From positions 1 to 32,239 of the forward strand of contig JAQVIX010000023.1 in assembly GCA_028695495.1 (NCBI GenBank): a DNA stretch of 32,239 bases, read 5' to 3'. Source of the stretch: Candidatus Cloacimonadota bacterium (lineage in GTDB: Bacteria; Cloacimonadota; Cloacimonadia; Cloacimonadales; Cloacimonadaceae). Positions 25,353 to 32,239 of this stretch are shown here, one piece after another. The notes below the pieces were generated by a model. It did not search any database. It was not told the origin of the DNA and saw only the letters and a program-made list of their open reading frames with translations. Made by a program: the position numbers and the translations under genes. Positions within the stretch are counted from its first letter, which is position 1, and every line of letters begins with the position of its first letter.

Positions 25353-26687
25353 TTATTCTACGATGAATTCAATTCTGCGGTTCAAAGCTCTGCCTTCGGC
25401 GGTATCGTTGGTGGCGCGAGGCTGAGTTAAACCCTTACCATCGGTACGGATTCTATCTGGAGCAATGCCGCGATCTACCAGCCACTGTCTTACAGAAGCA
25501 GCTCTGCTTTTGGAAAGGGTGAGGTTGCTGGCAGCGCTACCTACGCTATCGGTATGACCCACGATGAGGATCTTCACTTCCGGATTTGCAGCCAAAGCAG
25601 TGTATGCCTGTTCCAAAATGGGCAGGGATTCTGGCAGGATATTGCTCTTGGCGGTTTCAAAGAGGATGCCTTCGAGGGAGAAGGAGGCGCCCACGGTAAG
25701 GTCCATCACGTCATCTTTCGGATTGAGTGGGTCTTTGCCTTCGGCTATTTCTTCACCGTCATTTTTGCCACCCTTATCGGTATCTGCCAAAAGCGGATCG
25801 GTTTTGTATTTCATTATTTCGTCATAATCGCTCAGGCCATCGCCATCGGTATCCACTTTCAAGGGATCGGTTTTATATTTCATTACTTCGTCATAATCGC
25901 TTAGGCCATCACCATCGGTATCTGCTTTGTAAGGATCAGTTTTGTAGATATTGATCTCGTCATAATCCGAAAGACCGTCTTTATCACTATCCAAAGTTCT
26001 TAAATCAACCGGCTTTTCCTTTTCTATTACAACGGGTTTTTCTTCCACGATGGGCTTTTGAATCACGGGCGGAGGCGGCGGAGGCAATATCGGCTCTTCT
26101 TTACGGGGTTCAGGTCCGGGATTGGAGAAGGAAAGTCCTGCAGTAAGGAAAAAGTATCCGTCTCGATTATCTCCGGCAAAGAGGCTGCTGCCGTGCTCTT
26201 GGGAGCCTGGTATATTATCCAGCATATCCGAATTTGTTAAGCTATAGCCAGCGGTTATTTCAATGTCTTTTCCTCTTTTATAATTGATCTTGGTGCCTAT
26301 TCCCATCGGGAATTGCGGAACTACATCCGCACCTTTTTTGCTCATATCCAAAGAGGCGCCCACACCACCAAAGATAAATGGGGCATATTTTTTGCTATAA
26401 AACGGGCTGAATATTACACGGTAATCACCAATTAAAGTACTGGTGGAATATTCTTCATGCGCACGCAAAGGTACAAAACCCACTCCGGTTCGCATCTGCA
26501 AAAACTTAAAGATTTCAAGCTGCAAATACCCTCTGCCATAAGGTGCAAAGTTTTCCCTGCTACCAGCGTTATCACCCCGGGCAAGCCCCAGGTCAAATCC
26601 ATAAGTCCAGCCAGGACTCGTCTCAGCAGCACTCATAGTGCCCAGCCAAATCATCATTACAATGAAGAGCATCAATGTCTTTCTCAT
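25353..26687 (-). CDS. OmpA-family outer-membrane protein with calcium-binding (thrombospondin type 3-like) repeats
   Basis: This 444-residue protein has a signal peptide of about 20 residues (ending MSAA). An N-terminal beta-barrel-like region (about 25-190) is followed by a proline-rich linker (PPPPPPVIQKP). Three acidic repeats of 23 residues (DTDGDGLSDYDE type, about 230-300) are typical calcium-binding spacers. A C-terminal OmpA peptidoglycan-binding domain (about 330-444) has VGHTDSVGS, LSKSRAASVRQWL and NRRIEFIVE. It probably ties the outer membrane to the cell wall. A Shine-Dalgarno AGGAG lies before the ATG. TTGACA (26784-26779) and, farther down, TATAAT (26741-26736) lie upstream. 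A strong terminator ends the unit, so it is monocistronic. Confidence 0.93.
   Translation of the reverse strand: MRKTLMLFIVMMIWLGTMSAAETSPGWTYGFDLGLARGDNAGSRENFAPYGRGYLQLEIFKFLQMRTGVGFVPLRAHEEYSTSTLIGDYRVIFSPFYSKKYAPFIFGGVGASLDMSKKGADVVPQFPMGIGTKINYKRGKDIEITAGYSLTNSDMLDNIPGSQEHGSSLFAGDNRDGYFFLTAGLSFSNPGPEPRKEEPILPPPPPPVIQKPIVEEKPVVIEKEKPVDLRTLDSDKDGLSDYDEINIYKTDPYKADTDGDGLSDYDEVMKYKTDPLKVDTDGDGLSDYDEIMKYKTDPLLADTDKGGKNDGEEIAEGKDPLNPKDDVMDLTVGASFSLEGILFETAKSNILPESLPILEQAYTALAANPEVKILIVGHTDSVGSAASNLTLSKSRAASVRQWLVDRGIAPDRIRTDGKGLTQPRATNDTAEGRALNRRIEFIVE
25791..25997 (-). repeat. Three tandem 69-bp units inside the OmpA-family gene
   Basis: The landmark GTCATAATC recurs at 25821, 25890 and 25959, exactly 69 bp apart, encoding the 23-residue calcium-binding repeats. 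The two copies nearest the C-terminal domain are the most alike at DNA level, so copy-number change by recombination is plausible. Unit borders are approximate. Confidence 0.8.
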
Positions 26688-27147
26688 GCTAGTTTCTCCT
26701 ATTTTCTGTTTTCGATATCAGAATTCACTTTCTATATTATAGATATAGTCGTGTGATAAGATTTTGGCAAACAGTTTTTGTCAATTGAAATTATTTCATA
26801 TTTGTAATTTTTACGGATTAGGTGCCTAATTTCCGCATTTAACCAGCATCTTTTTTACACAAATATAAGAAAAGGAAATTGTTTGAAAAATCAATTTTGA
26901 TGATAGAGGGGATAGCATTTATTTGGAAAAGAAGAGCCGGAGTATGAACAGGGGGTTATCCAAAGCTACTCTATTCTTGCCCTCGTAATGCCGTGGTGCC
27001 TACCGGCAAAAAGCGGAGAGAGGTGAGGGCATTGTGAGGGAGAGAATAGAGATAGCATCCACTTTCTGCCGCCCATCATTCCTATCCCATCTCCCAAGAA
27101 AAATCTTGACATATAAAGCCGCTTAATTTCCCTGACTTTCACAGTGT
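26688..27147. other. Intergenic region between the OmpA-family gene and tRNA-Lys
   Basis: This holds the OmpA promoter candidates (TTGACA 26784-26779 and TATAAT 26741-26736, minus strand), an AT-rich stretch to about 26930, the large imperfect palindrome at 26965-27056, and a perfect TTGACA at 27106-27111 upstream of the tRNA. No protein gene is supported. Confidence 0.7.
26965..27056. repeat. 92-bp imperfect palindrome
   Basis: The arm at 26965-26992 pairs with 27028-27056 at 24 of 29 positions (four mismatches, one extra base). The pairing includes CTATTCT against AGAATAG and GGCATT against AATGCC. The 35-nt interior has a small TGCC/GGCA stem. It would fold into one long hairpin on either strand. 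No T-run follows, so it is not an obvious terminator. It may be a short non-autonomous mobile element or a folded RNA ahead of tRNA-Lys. Confidence 0.7.
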
Positions 27148-27223
27148 GCATCTCTAGCTCAGTTGGTAGAGCAACTGACTCTTAATCAGTGGGTCCGGGG
27201 TTCGAATCCCCGGAGGTGTACCA
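27148..27223 (+). tRNA. tRNA-Lys (anticodon CTT)
   Basis: It forms a full cloverleaf. The acceptor stem GCATCTC pairs with GAGGTGT (two G-U pairs), and the D stem is GCTC/GAGC. The anticodon stem ACTGA/TCAGT has loop CTCTTAA, giving anticodon CTT at 27181-27183. The T arm is CGGGG-TTCGAAT-CCCCG, the discriminator A is at 27220, and CCA is encoded at 27221-27223. A perfect TTGACA box lies 36 bp upstream. It reads AAG lysine codons. Confidence 0.97.
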
Positions 27224-27388
27224 CTTTCTTTTCTTTCTTTGCACCGAGGCGGAATAATGCTTTTGGACAAAGAAGGTGCGCGGTAATTTGCCCTTTGCTC
27301 CGCGTAAAAATGTGCTAAAGTGTCGCAGTTTATCTTTGCCGGCCCTTTAGCGCCGGTTATTTTTTTGTTAAAGAAAAAGGAGATAAAA
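27224..27388 (+). promoter_or_regulatory. Structured leader between tRNA-Lys and metK
   Basis: This 165-nt leader can form three successive stems: GCACC/GGTGC (27241-27245 with 27275-27279), CGCGG/CCGCG (27279-27283 with 27300-27304) and the terminator stem (27339-27356). The T-run ends only about 11 nt before the Shine-Dalgarno AGGAG of metK, a layout typical of attenuators and riboswitches. I do not see the conserved SAM-I (S-box) core. It could be a different SAM sensor, or simply the trailer of the tRNA transcript. Confidence 0.4.
27338..27367 (+). terminator. Intrinsic terminator or attenuator just before metK
   Basis: CCGGC (27339-27343) pairs with GCCGG (27352-27356) across an 8-nt loop, followed by TTATTTTTTT. 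It either ends the tRNA-Lys transcript or attenuates metK, whose start is 22 nt after the T-run. Confidence 0.65.
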
Positions 27389-28558
27389 ATGACTGCACTG
27401 CATGCAAAAGAAACAGATGTGGCTCATGGCTATGTTTTCACTTCGGAATCCGTATCCGAGGGGCATCCGGACAAGGTTTGCGACCAGATTTCCGATGCCA
27501 TTTTGGACGCTCATTTGGCGCAAGATCCATATAGCCGCGTGGCTTGCGAAAGCCTGGCTACCAAAAATCGTTTAATCCTTAGCGGCGAAATAAACTCCAA
27601 AGCCCATTTGGAAGTAGAACCCATTGTGCGCAAAGTAATCCGCGATATCGGCTATATCCATCCAGATAAGCACTTTGACGATAGTTGCGAGATTCAAAAC
27701 TATTTACACGCTCAGGAAACCGCTTTGGCAGAAAATGAGGGTGCGGGCGACCAGGGGCTGATGTTTGGCTATGCCTGCAAACAAAGTAAATCCTTGATGC
27801 CGCTGCCGATAGAGCTTTCTCACATTTTACTAAAAAACCTCGCCAAAGCGCGCAAAGAAGGCAGCATCCCCTGCCTTTTGCCAGATGCCAAGAGCCAGGT
27901 AAGTATCCGCTACCGGGGGCGCAAACCCGTGGCTTTGGATACCGTGGTAATCTCCACTCACCATCAGGAAATCTGCGAAATGGAATTTGCCAATCTCAAG
28001 CATTGCATCAGCGAAAAGGTGGTGCTTCCCACCCTGCGCACTATGCAAAAAGATATTGATTTTGAGATCAAAAATGCCGAAATCAAGATCAATCCGCTGG
28101 GACGCTGGCATGAGGGCGGACCTGCTGCGGATACTGGACTTACCGGCCGCAAGATCATCGTAGATACATACGGCGGCTGGGCGCAGCATGGCGGTGGCGC
28201 TTTTAGCGGCAAAGACCCCACCAAGGTGGATCGCAGCGCGGCTTATATGGCGCGGCACATCGCCAAAAGCATTGTGGCAAATGGCATTGCCACCGAATGC
28301 CTGATTCAATTTAGCTTTGTAATTGGCGAAGATAAACCCGTTTCGCTGATGGTGGATACCTATGGCAGCGGGATTATGAGCGATATTCAGATAGAAAAAA
28401 TGATTCAGCACGAGCTATTTAAAAACGTCTTGACAGTAAAAGGGATTATCGAATATCTGGATTTAAGACGTCCGATCTACCTCCCCACTGCCTCTTATGG
28501 TCATTTTGGGCAAAACGCCAGTGAACAGAGCTGGGAGCAGATCAAATACTTTAATTAG
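27389..28558 (+). CDS. metK: S-adenosylmethionine synthetase
   Basis: This 389-residue enzyme makes S-adenosylmethionine from methionine and ATP. Signature segments are FTSESVSEGHPDKVCDQISD, the GDQG motif (NEGAGDQGLMFGYA) and the glycine-rich loop GGGAFSGKDPTKVDRS. The chosen ATG at 27389 has AGGAGATAAAA directly upstream and begins MTALHAKETD. An in-frame GTG at 27320 would add a hydrophobic 23-residue piece read through the terminator stem, which is not credible. kdsA follows after 9 bp, so a housekeeping methyl-donor gene leads the LPS genes here. Confidence 0.97.
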   Translation: MTALHAKETDVAHGYVFTSESVSEGHPDKVCDQISDAILDAHLAQDPYSRVACESLATKNRLILSGEINSKAHLEVEPIVRKVIRDIGYIHPDKHFDDSCEIQNYLHAQETALAENEGAGDQGLMFGYACKQSKSLMPLPIELSHILLKNLAKARKEGSIPCLLPDAKSQVSIRYRGRKPVALDTVVISTHHQEICEMEFANLKHCISEKVVLPTLRTMQKDIDFEIKNAEIKINPLGRWHEGGPAADTGLTGRKIIVDTYGGWAQHGGGAFSGKDPTKVDRSAAYMARHIAKSIVANGIATECLIQFSFVIGEDKPVSLMVDTYGSGIMSDIQIEKMIQHELFKNVLTVKGIIEYLDLRRPIYLPTASYGHFGQNASEQSWEQIKYFN

Positions 28559-28567
28559 GAAGATAGC

Positions 28568-29386
28568 ATGCCCTTATTTGAAAAACTGAAGAGCGCCAAG
28601 CCCTTCTTTTTGATAGCTGGTCCCTGCGTAATAGAGGATGAGCATACGATGCTTGCCAGTGCCGAATATCTGAAGCAACTATCTGATAAGCTAAAGCTGC
28701 CTTTGGTCTTTAAATCCTCTTATACCAAGGCAAACCGCAGCAGCAAGGATTCCTATAGCGGTCCCGGACTGGAGGAAGGGCTAAAGCTTTTGGCGCGCAT
28801 CCGACAGGATTATGATTTGCCCATCCTCAGCGATATCCACGAAAGCTGCGAGGTGGCGGCTGCGGCTGAGGTATGCGAGATCCTGCAAATACCGGCGTTT
28901 TTGTGCAGGCAAACGGCGCTAATTCAGGCTGCTGCCCTTAGCGGCAAAATAGTAAACATCAAAAAAGGGCAATTCATGGCACCAGAAGATATGGCTTCCG
29001 CTGCCGCCAAAGCCGCCGCAATGGGCAACCACAAGATACTCCTTACCGAGCGGGGGAGCAGCTTTGGCTACCACAATTTGGTGGTGGATTTTAGGAGTTT
29101 TAGCATTATGAAACAGGCGGGCTATCCGGTGGTATATGACCTTACCCACTCCCTGCAGCTGCCTTCCAGCGGCAAAAACACGGGGGGCAACCCCGAATTT
29201 GCGCCCATGCTGGCGTATGCCGCTATGGCTACAGGAGAGGTGGACGGGCTTTTTATCGAATGTCATCCGGAGCCGGTGCGGGCGAAAAGCGATGCCGCTA
29301 CCATGTTGCCCCTTAGCGCTTTGGATAGCCTTTTGGCAAAATGTATCGAGATTAAGAATATAAGGGATAAACCGTGCATAATTTAA
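28568..29386 (+). CDS. kdsA: 3-deoxy-8-phosphooctulonate (KDO-8-P) synthase, metal-dependent type
   Basis: This 272-residue enzyme condenses phosphoenolpyruvate with arabinose-5-phosphate to give KDO-8-phosphate, the first committed step to the inner-core sugar of LPS. It shows KSSYTKANRSS, DIHES, FLCRQT, NIKKGQFMAP and LTERGSSFGYHNLVVDFRS. The four metal ligands of the metal-dependent class are present: C20 (AGPC), H194, E231 and D242. E. coli-type enzymes have Asn at the Cys position. The usually conserved Asp of RQTD is Ala117 here. AGGA precedes the ATG, and its end overlaps kdsC by 13 bp. Confidence 0.95.
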   Translation: MPLFEKLKSAKPFFLIAGPCVIEDEHTMLASAEYLKQLSDKLKLPLVFKSSYTKANRSSKDSYSGPGLEEGLKLLARIRQDYDLPILSDIHESCEVAAAAEVCEILQIPAFLCRQTALIQAAALSGKIVNIKKGQFMAPEDMASAAAKAAAMGNHKILLTERGSSFGYHNLVVDFRSFSIMKQAGYPVVYDLTHSLQLPSSGKNTGGNPEFAPMLAYAAMATGEVDGLFIECHPEPVRAKSDAATMLPLSALDSLLAKCIEIKNIRDKPCII

Positions 29387-29946
29387 ACTATATCAAAAGA
29401 CCGGTTAAGCGTATCGCAGATTGGCATAGCATCAGGCTGCTGGTGTTGGATTGCGATGGTGTGCTTACCGATGGGCGCATTATCTATGGTAATCAGGGTC
29501 AGGAATTGAAGCATTTTTGCGCTAAGGATGGCTTGGGGATCATGCTGCTGGCGCATACAGATATTGAGGTGGCGGTTATTACCGGACTCAGTTCTGAAGC
29601 TTTGGAGCGGCGTTGCAATGATCTCAAGATAAGGCACCTGTATCAGGGCGTTTCCCGCAAGCTGGAATGTTTGGATAAGCTTTTGGCACAAAAGGGCTTA
29701 AGCTATGAAAATGCGGTGTATTTGGGGGACGATTGGAACGATGTGCCCTGTATGCACAGTGTGGCGTTTTCCGCGTGTCCGGCAGATGCCCATGAAGACG
29801 TTCAGAGCATGGGGGACTATGTATTGGCAAGCTCTGGCGGGCACGGTGCAGTGCGTGAATTTATAGAATATATCCTGCACAGAAAAGGGATTTACGAACA
29901 AACACTGATGAGCTTTTTAGAGAGGGCAAAAAGCGGTAGCCAATGA
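29374..29946 (+). CDS. kdsC: KDO-8-phosphate phosphatase
   Basis: This 190-residue HAD-family phosphatase removes phosphate from KDO-8-P, the step after KdsA. It has motif I LDCDGVLTDG (nucleophile D26, general acid D28), the KDGLGI substrate loop, ITGLSSEA (motif II) and LGDDWNDVP (motif IV). It starts with GTG at 29374, preceded by AAGGGA, and overlaps both kdsA (13 bp) and lptC (4 bp). Translation of the three is therefore likely coupled. Confidence 0.95.
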   Translation: MHNLNYIKRPVKRIADWHSIRLLVLDCDGVLTDGRIIYGNQGQELKHFCAKDGLGIMLLAHTDIEVAVITGLSSEALERRCNDLKIRHLYQGVSRKLECLDKLLAQKGLSYENAVYLGDDWNDVPCMHSVAFSACPADAHEDVQSMGDYVLASSGGHGAVREFIEYILHRKGIYEQTLMSFLERAKSGSQ

Positions 29947-30488
29947 AGCTTTGGGCAATCCTGATTCCCCTGGCGCTGCTGCTCTGCCTGCCTGGCTGCA
30001 AAGAAAGCTCGCTGGATACAAAGTTCATCGCTTTGGAGCGCGGTTTACCAGACGAAACCTCATTCAATATCAAGCAGGATGAATATCTGGATGGGCTGTT
30101 ATCTTACACCATTGAAGCGGAAAAGATGGAGCGTTATAGCGAGCGGCGCATGCTTTATGGCTATAAAGTGAAGCTTAGCACTTACGACAGGGATGGGGGG
30201 TTAAATGCAGTTATAAAGGCAGATACTACTATTGTGGATGACGCCCGCAGTATCATCTTTGCCATGGGAAACGCCAGCTATGTATCGGCAGAGGGTAAGA
30301 TATTCACTTCCAAGATCGTGTGGGAACGCACTATAGATGAGATAACGGCGCCGGCGTATGTGACAATGACGCGTCTGAACGACGTTTTAAGAGGCTACAA
30401 CCTGCGTACCAATGGCAAGCTAAGCTATGCCGAATTGGAGCGTGTATCTGCCGAAGGAATAGTGAATGAAGCGGATTTTGATTGGTAG
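29943..30488 (+). CDS. lptC: LptC-like LPS export lipoprotein
   Basis: This 181-residue protein has an N-terminal hydrophobic signal ending in a lipobox (LPGC, Cys19), where E. coli LptC instead keeps a membrane helix. The rest is a beta-jellyroll-like chain with alternating short strands, e.g. YTIEAEKMERYSERRMLYGY and KADTTIVDDARSIIFAMG, a common LptC theme. It would take LPS from the LptBFG transporter to LptA. It overlaps kdsC by 4 bp and the lptA-like gene by 23 bp. The name rests on fold pattern plus position between kdsC and lptA/lptB. Confidence 0.85.
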   Translation: MKLWAILIPLALLLCLPGCKESSLDTKFIALERGLPDETSFNIKQDEYLDGLLSYTIEAEKMERYSERRMLYGYKVKLSTYDRDGGLNAVIKADTTIVDDARSIIFAMGNASYVSAEGKIFTSKIVWERTIDEITAPAYVTMTRLNDVLRGYNLRTNGKLSYAELERVSAEGIVNEADFDW

Positions 30489-31545
30489 CCTGCTGCTAAT
30501 AATCGCGCTTACGCTATTTGCCAAACAGGATGCCGGCAGCTTTCGGCTGATTCATGCCGACAAAATGTATCTGAACAATCTGCCCAGCGGTCAAATCTTA
30601 GACCTGGCGGGTAAAGTTCATTTCTTTTATGGAGATACAGAGTTTAAGAGCGATAGGGCGCTCATCCTGGATGGTCCCAAAATCGCACGGCTTTCCGGAC
30701 GCGTAAGCGTGCAAAGCGATACCCTGCATTTGGCGGCGGATTCTTTGGCATATTACCGCATCCCAGAAGTGCTAAATCTGGGCGGCAAGGTAAAGCTTAC
30801 GCAAAGCACTGCCGAGGGTAAAACCCGCTGGATGAAAGGGGATTATGGTATTTACGACCTGGCAAAGGATACCTTTAGCACTTGGAGCCGGGTAAGCGCT
30901 TTTGACGAAGCGGAGAATGCCACTGCCTCTTGCGGCTACGCTTTTTGGGATAGGGCAGCGGGTTATTCCTACCTCATCGAAGAGCCTTCTCTGAAGGTAG
31001 CGCAAAAGGATAGCATTAGCATCCGGGCAGATAAGATGGAATATTATGAAGAAGATAAGAAGCTGGTAGCTACCTTCAATGTAAGGGTGGAAAGCACGGA
31101 TTTTAATGCTACGAGCGACTTTCTGCTCTTTTTTACCACAGAGGAAAAGGCGGTATTTGTAGGCGAACCTATGTTTTTTAACGACTTTACCACAGCTACG
31201 GCGGAGGAATTTCATCTTTGGTTTGAGGGACGTGAGCTAATTCAAGCCTCGCTGGTGGATAGTTGCACGGTATATTTTTCCGAAGAGGCGGAGGGGGAAA
31301 AGGAGAGCTGGGTAAAAGCGCAAAACATTCAGCTCTATTTTGCCGAGCGACAGATTACAAATTTCGATGCGGATACCGAGGTATCTTACTACTTTTTACA
31401 AGAAGAAAAGGATAAAAAAGACTTTTTTATCAATGCCGCTCAAGGGCAGGTATTGAAGGCTATCTTTGAGACTGATAATAAGATAAAGCTTTTGGATATG
31501 CAGGGGAGTATCCGCGGGCGTTATATTTTCAAGAATGATTCTTGA
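30466..31545 (+). CDS. lptA: LptA/OstA-like periplasmic LPS transport protein
   Basis: This 359-residue protein has a signal peptide (about 1-19, ending LFA) followed by repeated OstA-type strands, such as HADKMYLNN, DLAGKVHFFYGDTEFKSDRA and RADKMEYYEEDKK. These should form an elongated beta-jellyroll bridge for LPS across the periplasm. At 359 residues it is about twice E. coli LptA (185) and appears to hold at least two jellyroll modules. It may therefore need fewer subunits to cross the envelope. It is directly between lptC and lptB. Confidence 0.85.
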   Translation: MKRILIGSLLLIIALTLFAKQDAGSFRLIHADKMYLNNLPSGQILDLAGKVHFFYGDTEFKSDRALILDGPKIARLSGRVSVQSDTLHLAADSLAYYRIPEVLNLGGKVKLTQSTAEGKTRWMKGDYGIYDLAKDTFSTWSRVSAFDEAENATASCGYAFWDRAAGYSYLIEEPSLKVAQKDSISIRADKMEYYEEDKKLVATFNVRVESTDFNATSDFLLFFTTEEKAVFVGEPMFFNDFTTATAEEFHLWFEGRELIQASLVDSCTVYFSEEAEGEKESWVKAQNIQLYFAERQITNFDADTEVSYYFLQEEKDKKDFFINAAQGQVLKAIFETDNKIKLLDMQGSIRGRYIFKNDS

Positions 31546-31570
31546 CAAAATAATGGGCTTTTGCTAAGTT
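31542..31570 (+). promoter_or_regulatory. Candidate promoter directly before lptB
   Basis: TTGACA (31542-31547), a 17-nt spacer and TAAGTT (31565-31570), with TGC just before the -10. Transcription would begin near 31577, the A of the first lptB ATG, implying a leaderless message. It lies at the very end of the lptA-like gene, so lptB may also be read from the upstream genes. Confidence 0.4.
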
Positions 31571-31576
31571 TAGTTC

Positions 31577-32239
31577 ATGATGGAAATGAGAAAAATAAAA
31601 GCCCAGAATCTGGTGAAAATATACGGTAAGCGCACCGTGGTAAACGACCTCTGCCTGGAGATCAATCAAGGCGAGGTAGTGGGGATATTGGGTCCCAACG
31701 GTGCGGGTAAAACCACTACTTTCTATATGATTATCGGTCTTGCCAAGCCAAATAAAGGCAAGGTGTATCTGGATGATACAGATATTACCCACAAGGCGAT
31801 GTATAAACGCGCCCGCATGGGCATTGGCTATCTGGCTCAGGCGCCCTCGATCTTTGCCAAGCTAAGCGTGGAAGATAACGTAATGGCGATATTGGAAACT
31901 CTGGGTATCCCCCGCAAAGAGCGCAAAGTGCAGTTGGAAGAGGCTTTGGAAGAGCTGGGGCTTAGCAAACTCGCCAAGCAGAAGGCATATACCCTCTCCG
32001 GCGGCGAGCGGCGCAAGCTGGAAATTACCCGCGCTTTGGTAACTAAGCCCACCTTCATCTTTATGGATGAACCCTTTGCCGGAGTGGACCCCATCGCCGT
32101 GGCAGACATCCAGGATATCATCGTAAAACTGCGCGAAAAGCAAATAGGAGTGATGATTACGGATCACAACGTAATTGAAACTTTGAAAATAGTAAATCGC
32201 GCTTATATTATCTACGAAGGCAAGATCATCGTATCTGGC
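31577..32239 (+). CDS. lptB: LPS export ABC transporter ATPase (3' end outside window)
   Basis: 221 residues are visible. This cytoplasmic ATPase powers LPS extraction with LptF/LptG. It has Walker A GPNGAGKT (39-46), the Q-loop Q88 (YLAQAPSIF), signature LSGGE (140-144), Walker B FIFMDEP (160-166) and switch His197 (TDHNV). The segment ERRKLEITRAL is typical of LptB. Family members are about 240 residues, so only some 20 are missing. Three in-frame ATGs (31577, 31580, 31586) could start it, and none has a clear ribosome site. The run kdsA-kdsC-lptC-lptA-lptB is a standard LPS cluster. Confidence 0.95.
   Translation, partial: MMEMRKIKAQNLVKIYGKRTVVNDLCLEINQGEVVGILGPNGAGKTTTFYMIIGLAKPNKGKVYLDDTDITHKAMYKRARMGIGYLAQAPSIFAKLSVEDNVMAILETLGIPRKERKVQLEEALEELGLSKLAKQKAYTLSGGERRKLEITRALVTKPTFIFMDEPFAGVDPIAVADIQDIIVKLREKQIGVMITDHNVIETLKIVNRAYIIYEGKIIVSG

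Noticed and set aside
27320..27388. N-terminal extension of metK from a GTG at 27320
   Set aside because: It would translate the terminator stem and T-run; the ATG at 27389 has a strong Shine-Dalgarno and gives the standard length.
27224..27388. SAM-I (S-box) riboswitch before metK
   Set aside because: The conserved S-box core sequences are not visible, so the specific family name is not supported.

Overview
This 32 kb window looks like chromosomal DNA from an uncultured Gram-negative (two-membrane) bacterium. The evidence is a 3-deoxy-manno-octulosonate / lipopolysaccharide (LPS) export cluster (kdsA, kdsC, lptC, an lptA-like gene, lptB), an OmpA-type outer-membrane protein and a secretin. 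The mix of genes and the repeat-rich gaps suggest the candidate phylum Cloacimonadota. That placement is an inference from general resemblance; no rRNA or other decisive marker is present.

Layout. Positions 1-848 are gene-poor: a possible phage head-protein remnant, heptamer repeats and inverted repeats. From 18.7 kb down to 0.85 kb the minus strand carries a compact run of thirteen genes. In transcription order these are pilC, pilB, three pilin-like membrane proteins, a membrane protein with an isolated histidine-kinase dimerisation (DHp) domain, a receiver plus cyclic-nucleotide-binding-domain regulator, pilT, a pilM-pilN fusion, a pilO-pilP fusion, a short lipoprotein-type secretin, a hybrid sensor kinase and finally polA. 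The first twelve are 3-31 bp apart or overlap by 4 bp, so they look like one operon. It encodes a type IV pilus-like machine with its own phosphorelay parts built in. A hairpin separates the kinase from polA.

Positions 18.7-19.86 kb are a 1.2 kb repeat-rich spacer. A plus-strand group follows: a helical-repeat protein, a small cysteine-rich protein, rsmD and a stand-alone pilin-like protein. A striking mosaic of 7-nt and 8-nt tandem repeats with inverted arms fills 21.69-22.0 kb and runs into the stop codon of a minus-strand Snf2-family helicase. An OmpA-family protein with calcium-binding repeats and a strong terminator comes next. After a large imperfect palindrome and tRNA-Lys(CTT), a structured leader precedes metK. 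The LPS genes kdsA-kdsC-lptC-lptA-lptB follow on the plus strand, with lptB cut off by the window edge.

How the genes work together. PilB and PilT would drive extension and retraction through PilC, with PilM/N/O/P fusions aligning them to the secretin. The DHp-only protein, the DNA-binding-free regulator and the hybrid kinase probably control the motors at the protein level. MetK supplies S-adenosylmethionine, including for RsmD. KdsA/KdsC make KDO, and the Lpt proteins carry LPS to the cell surface.
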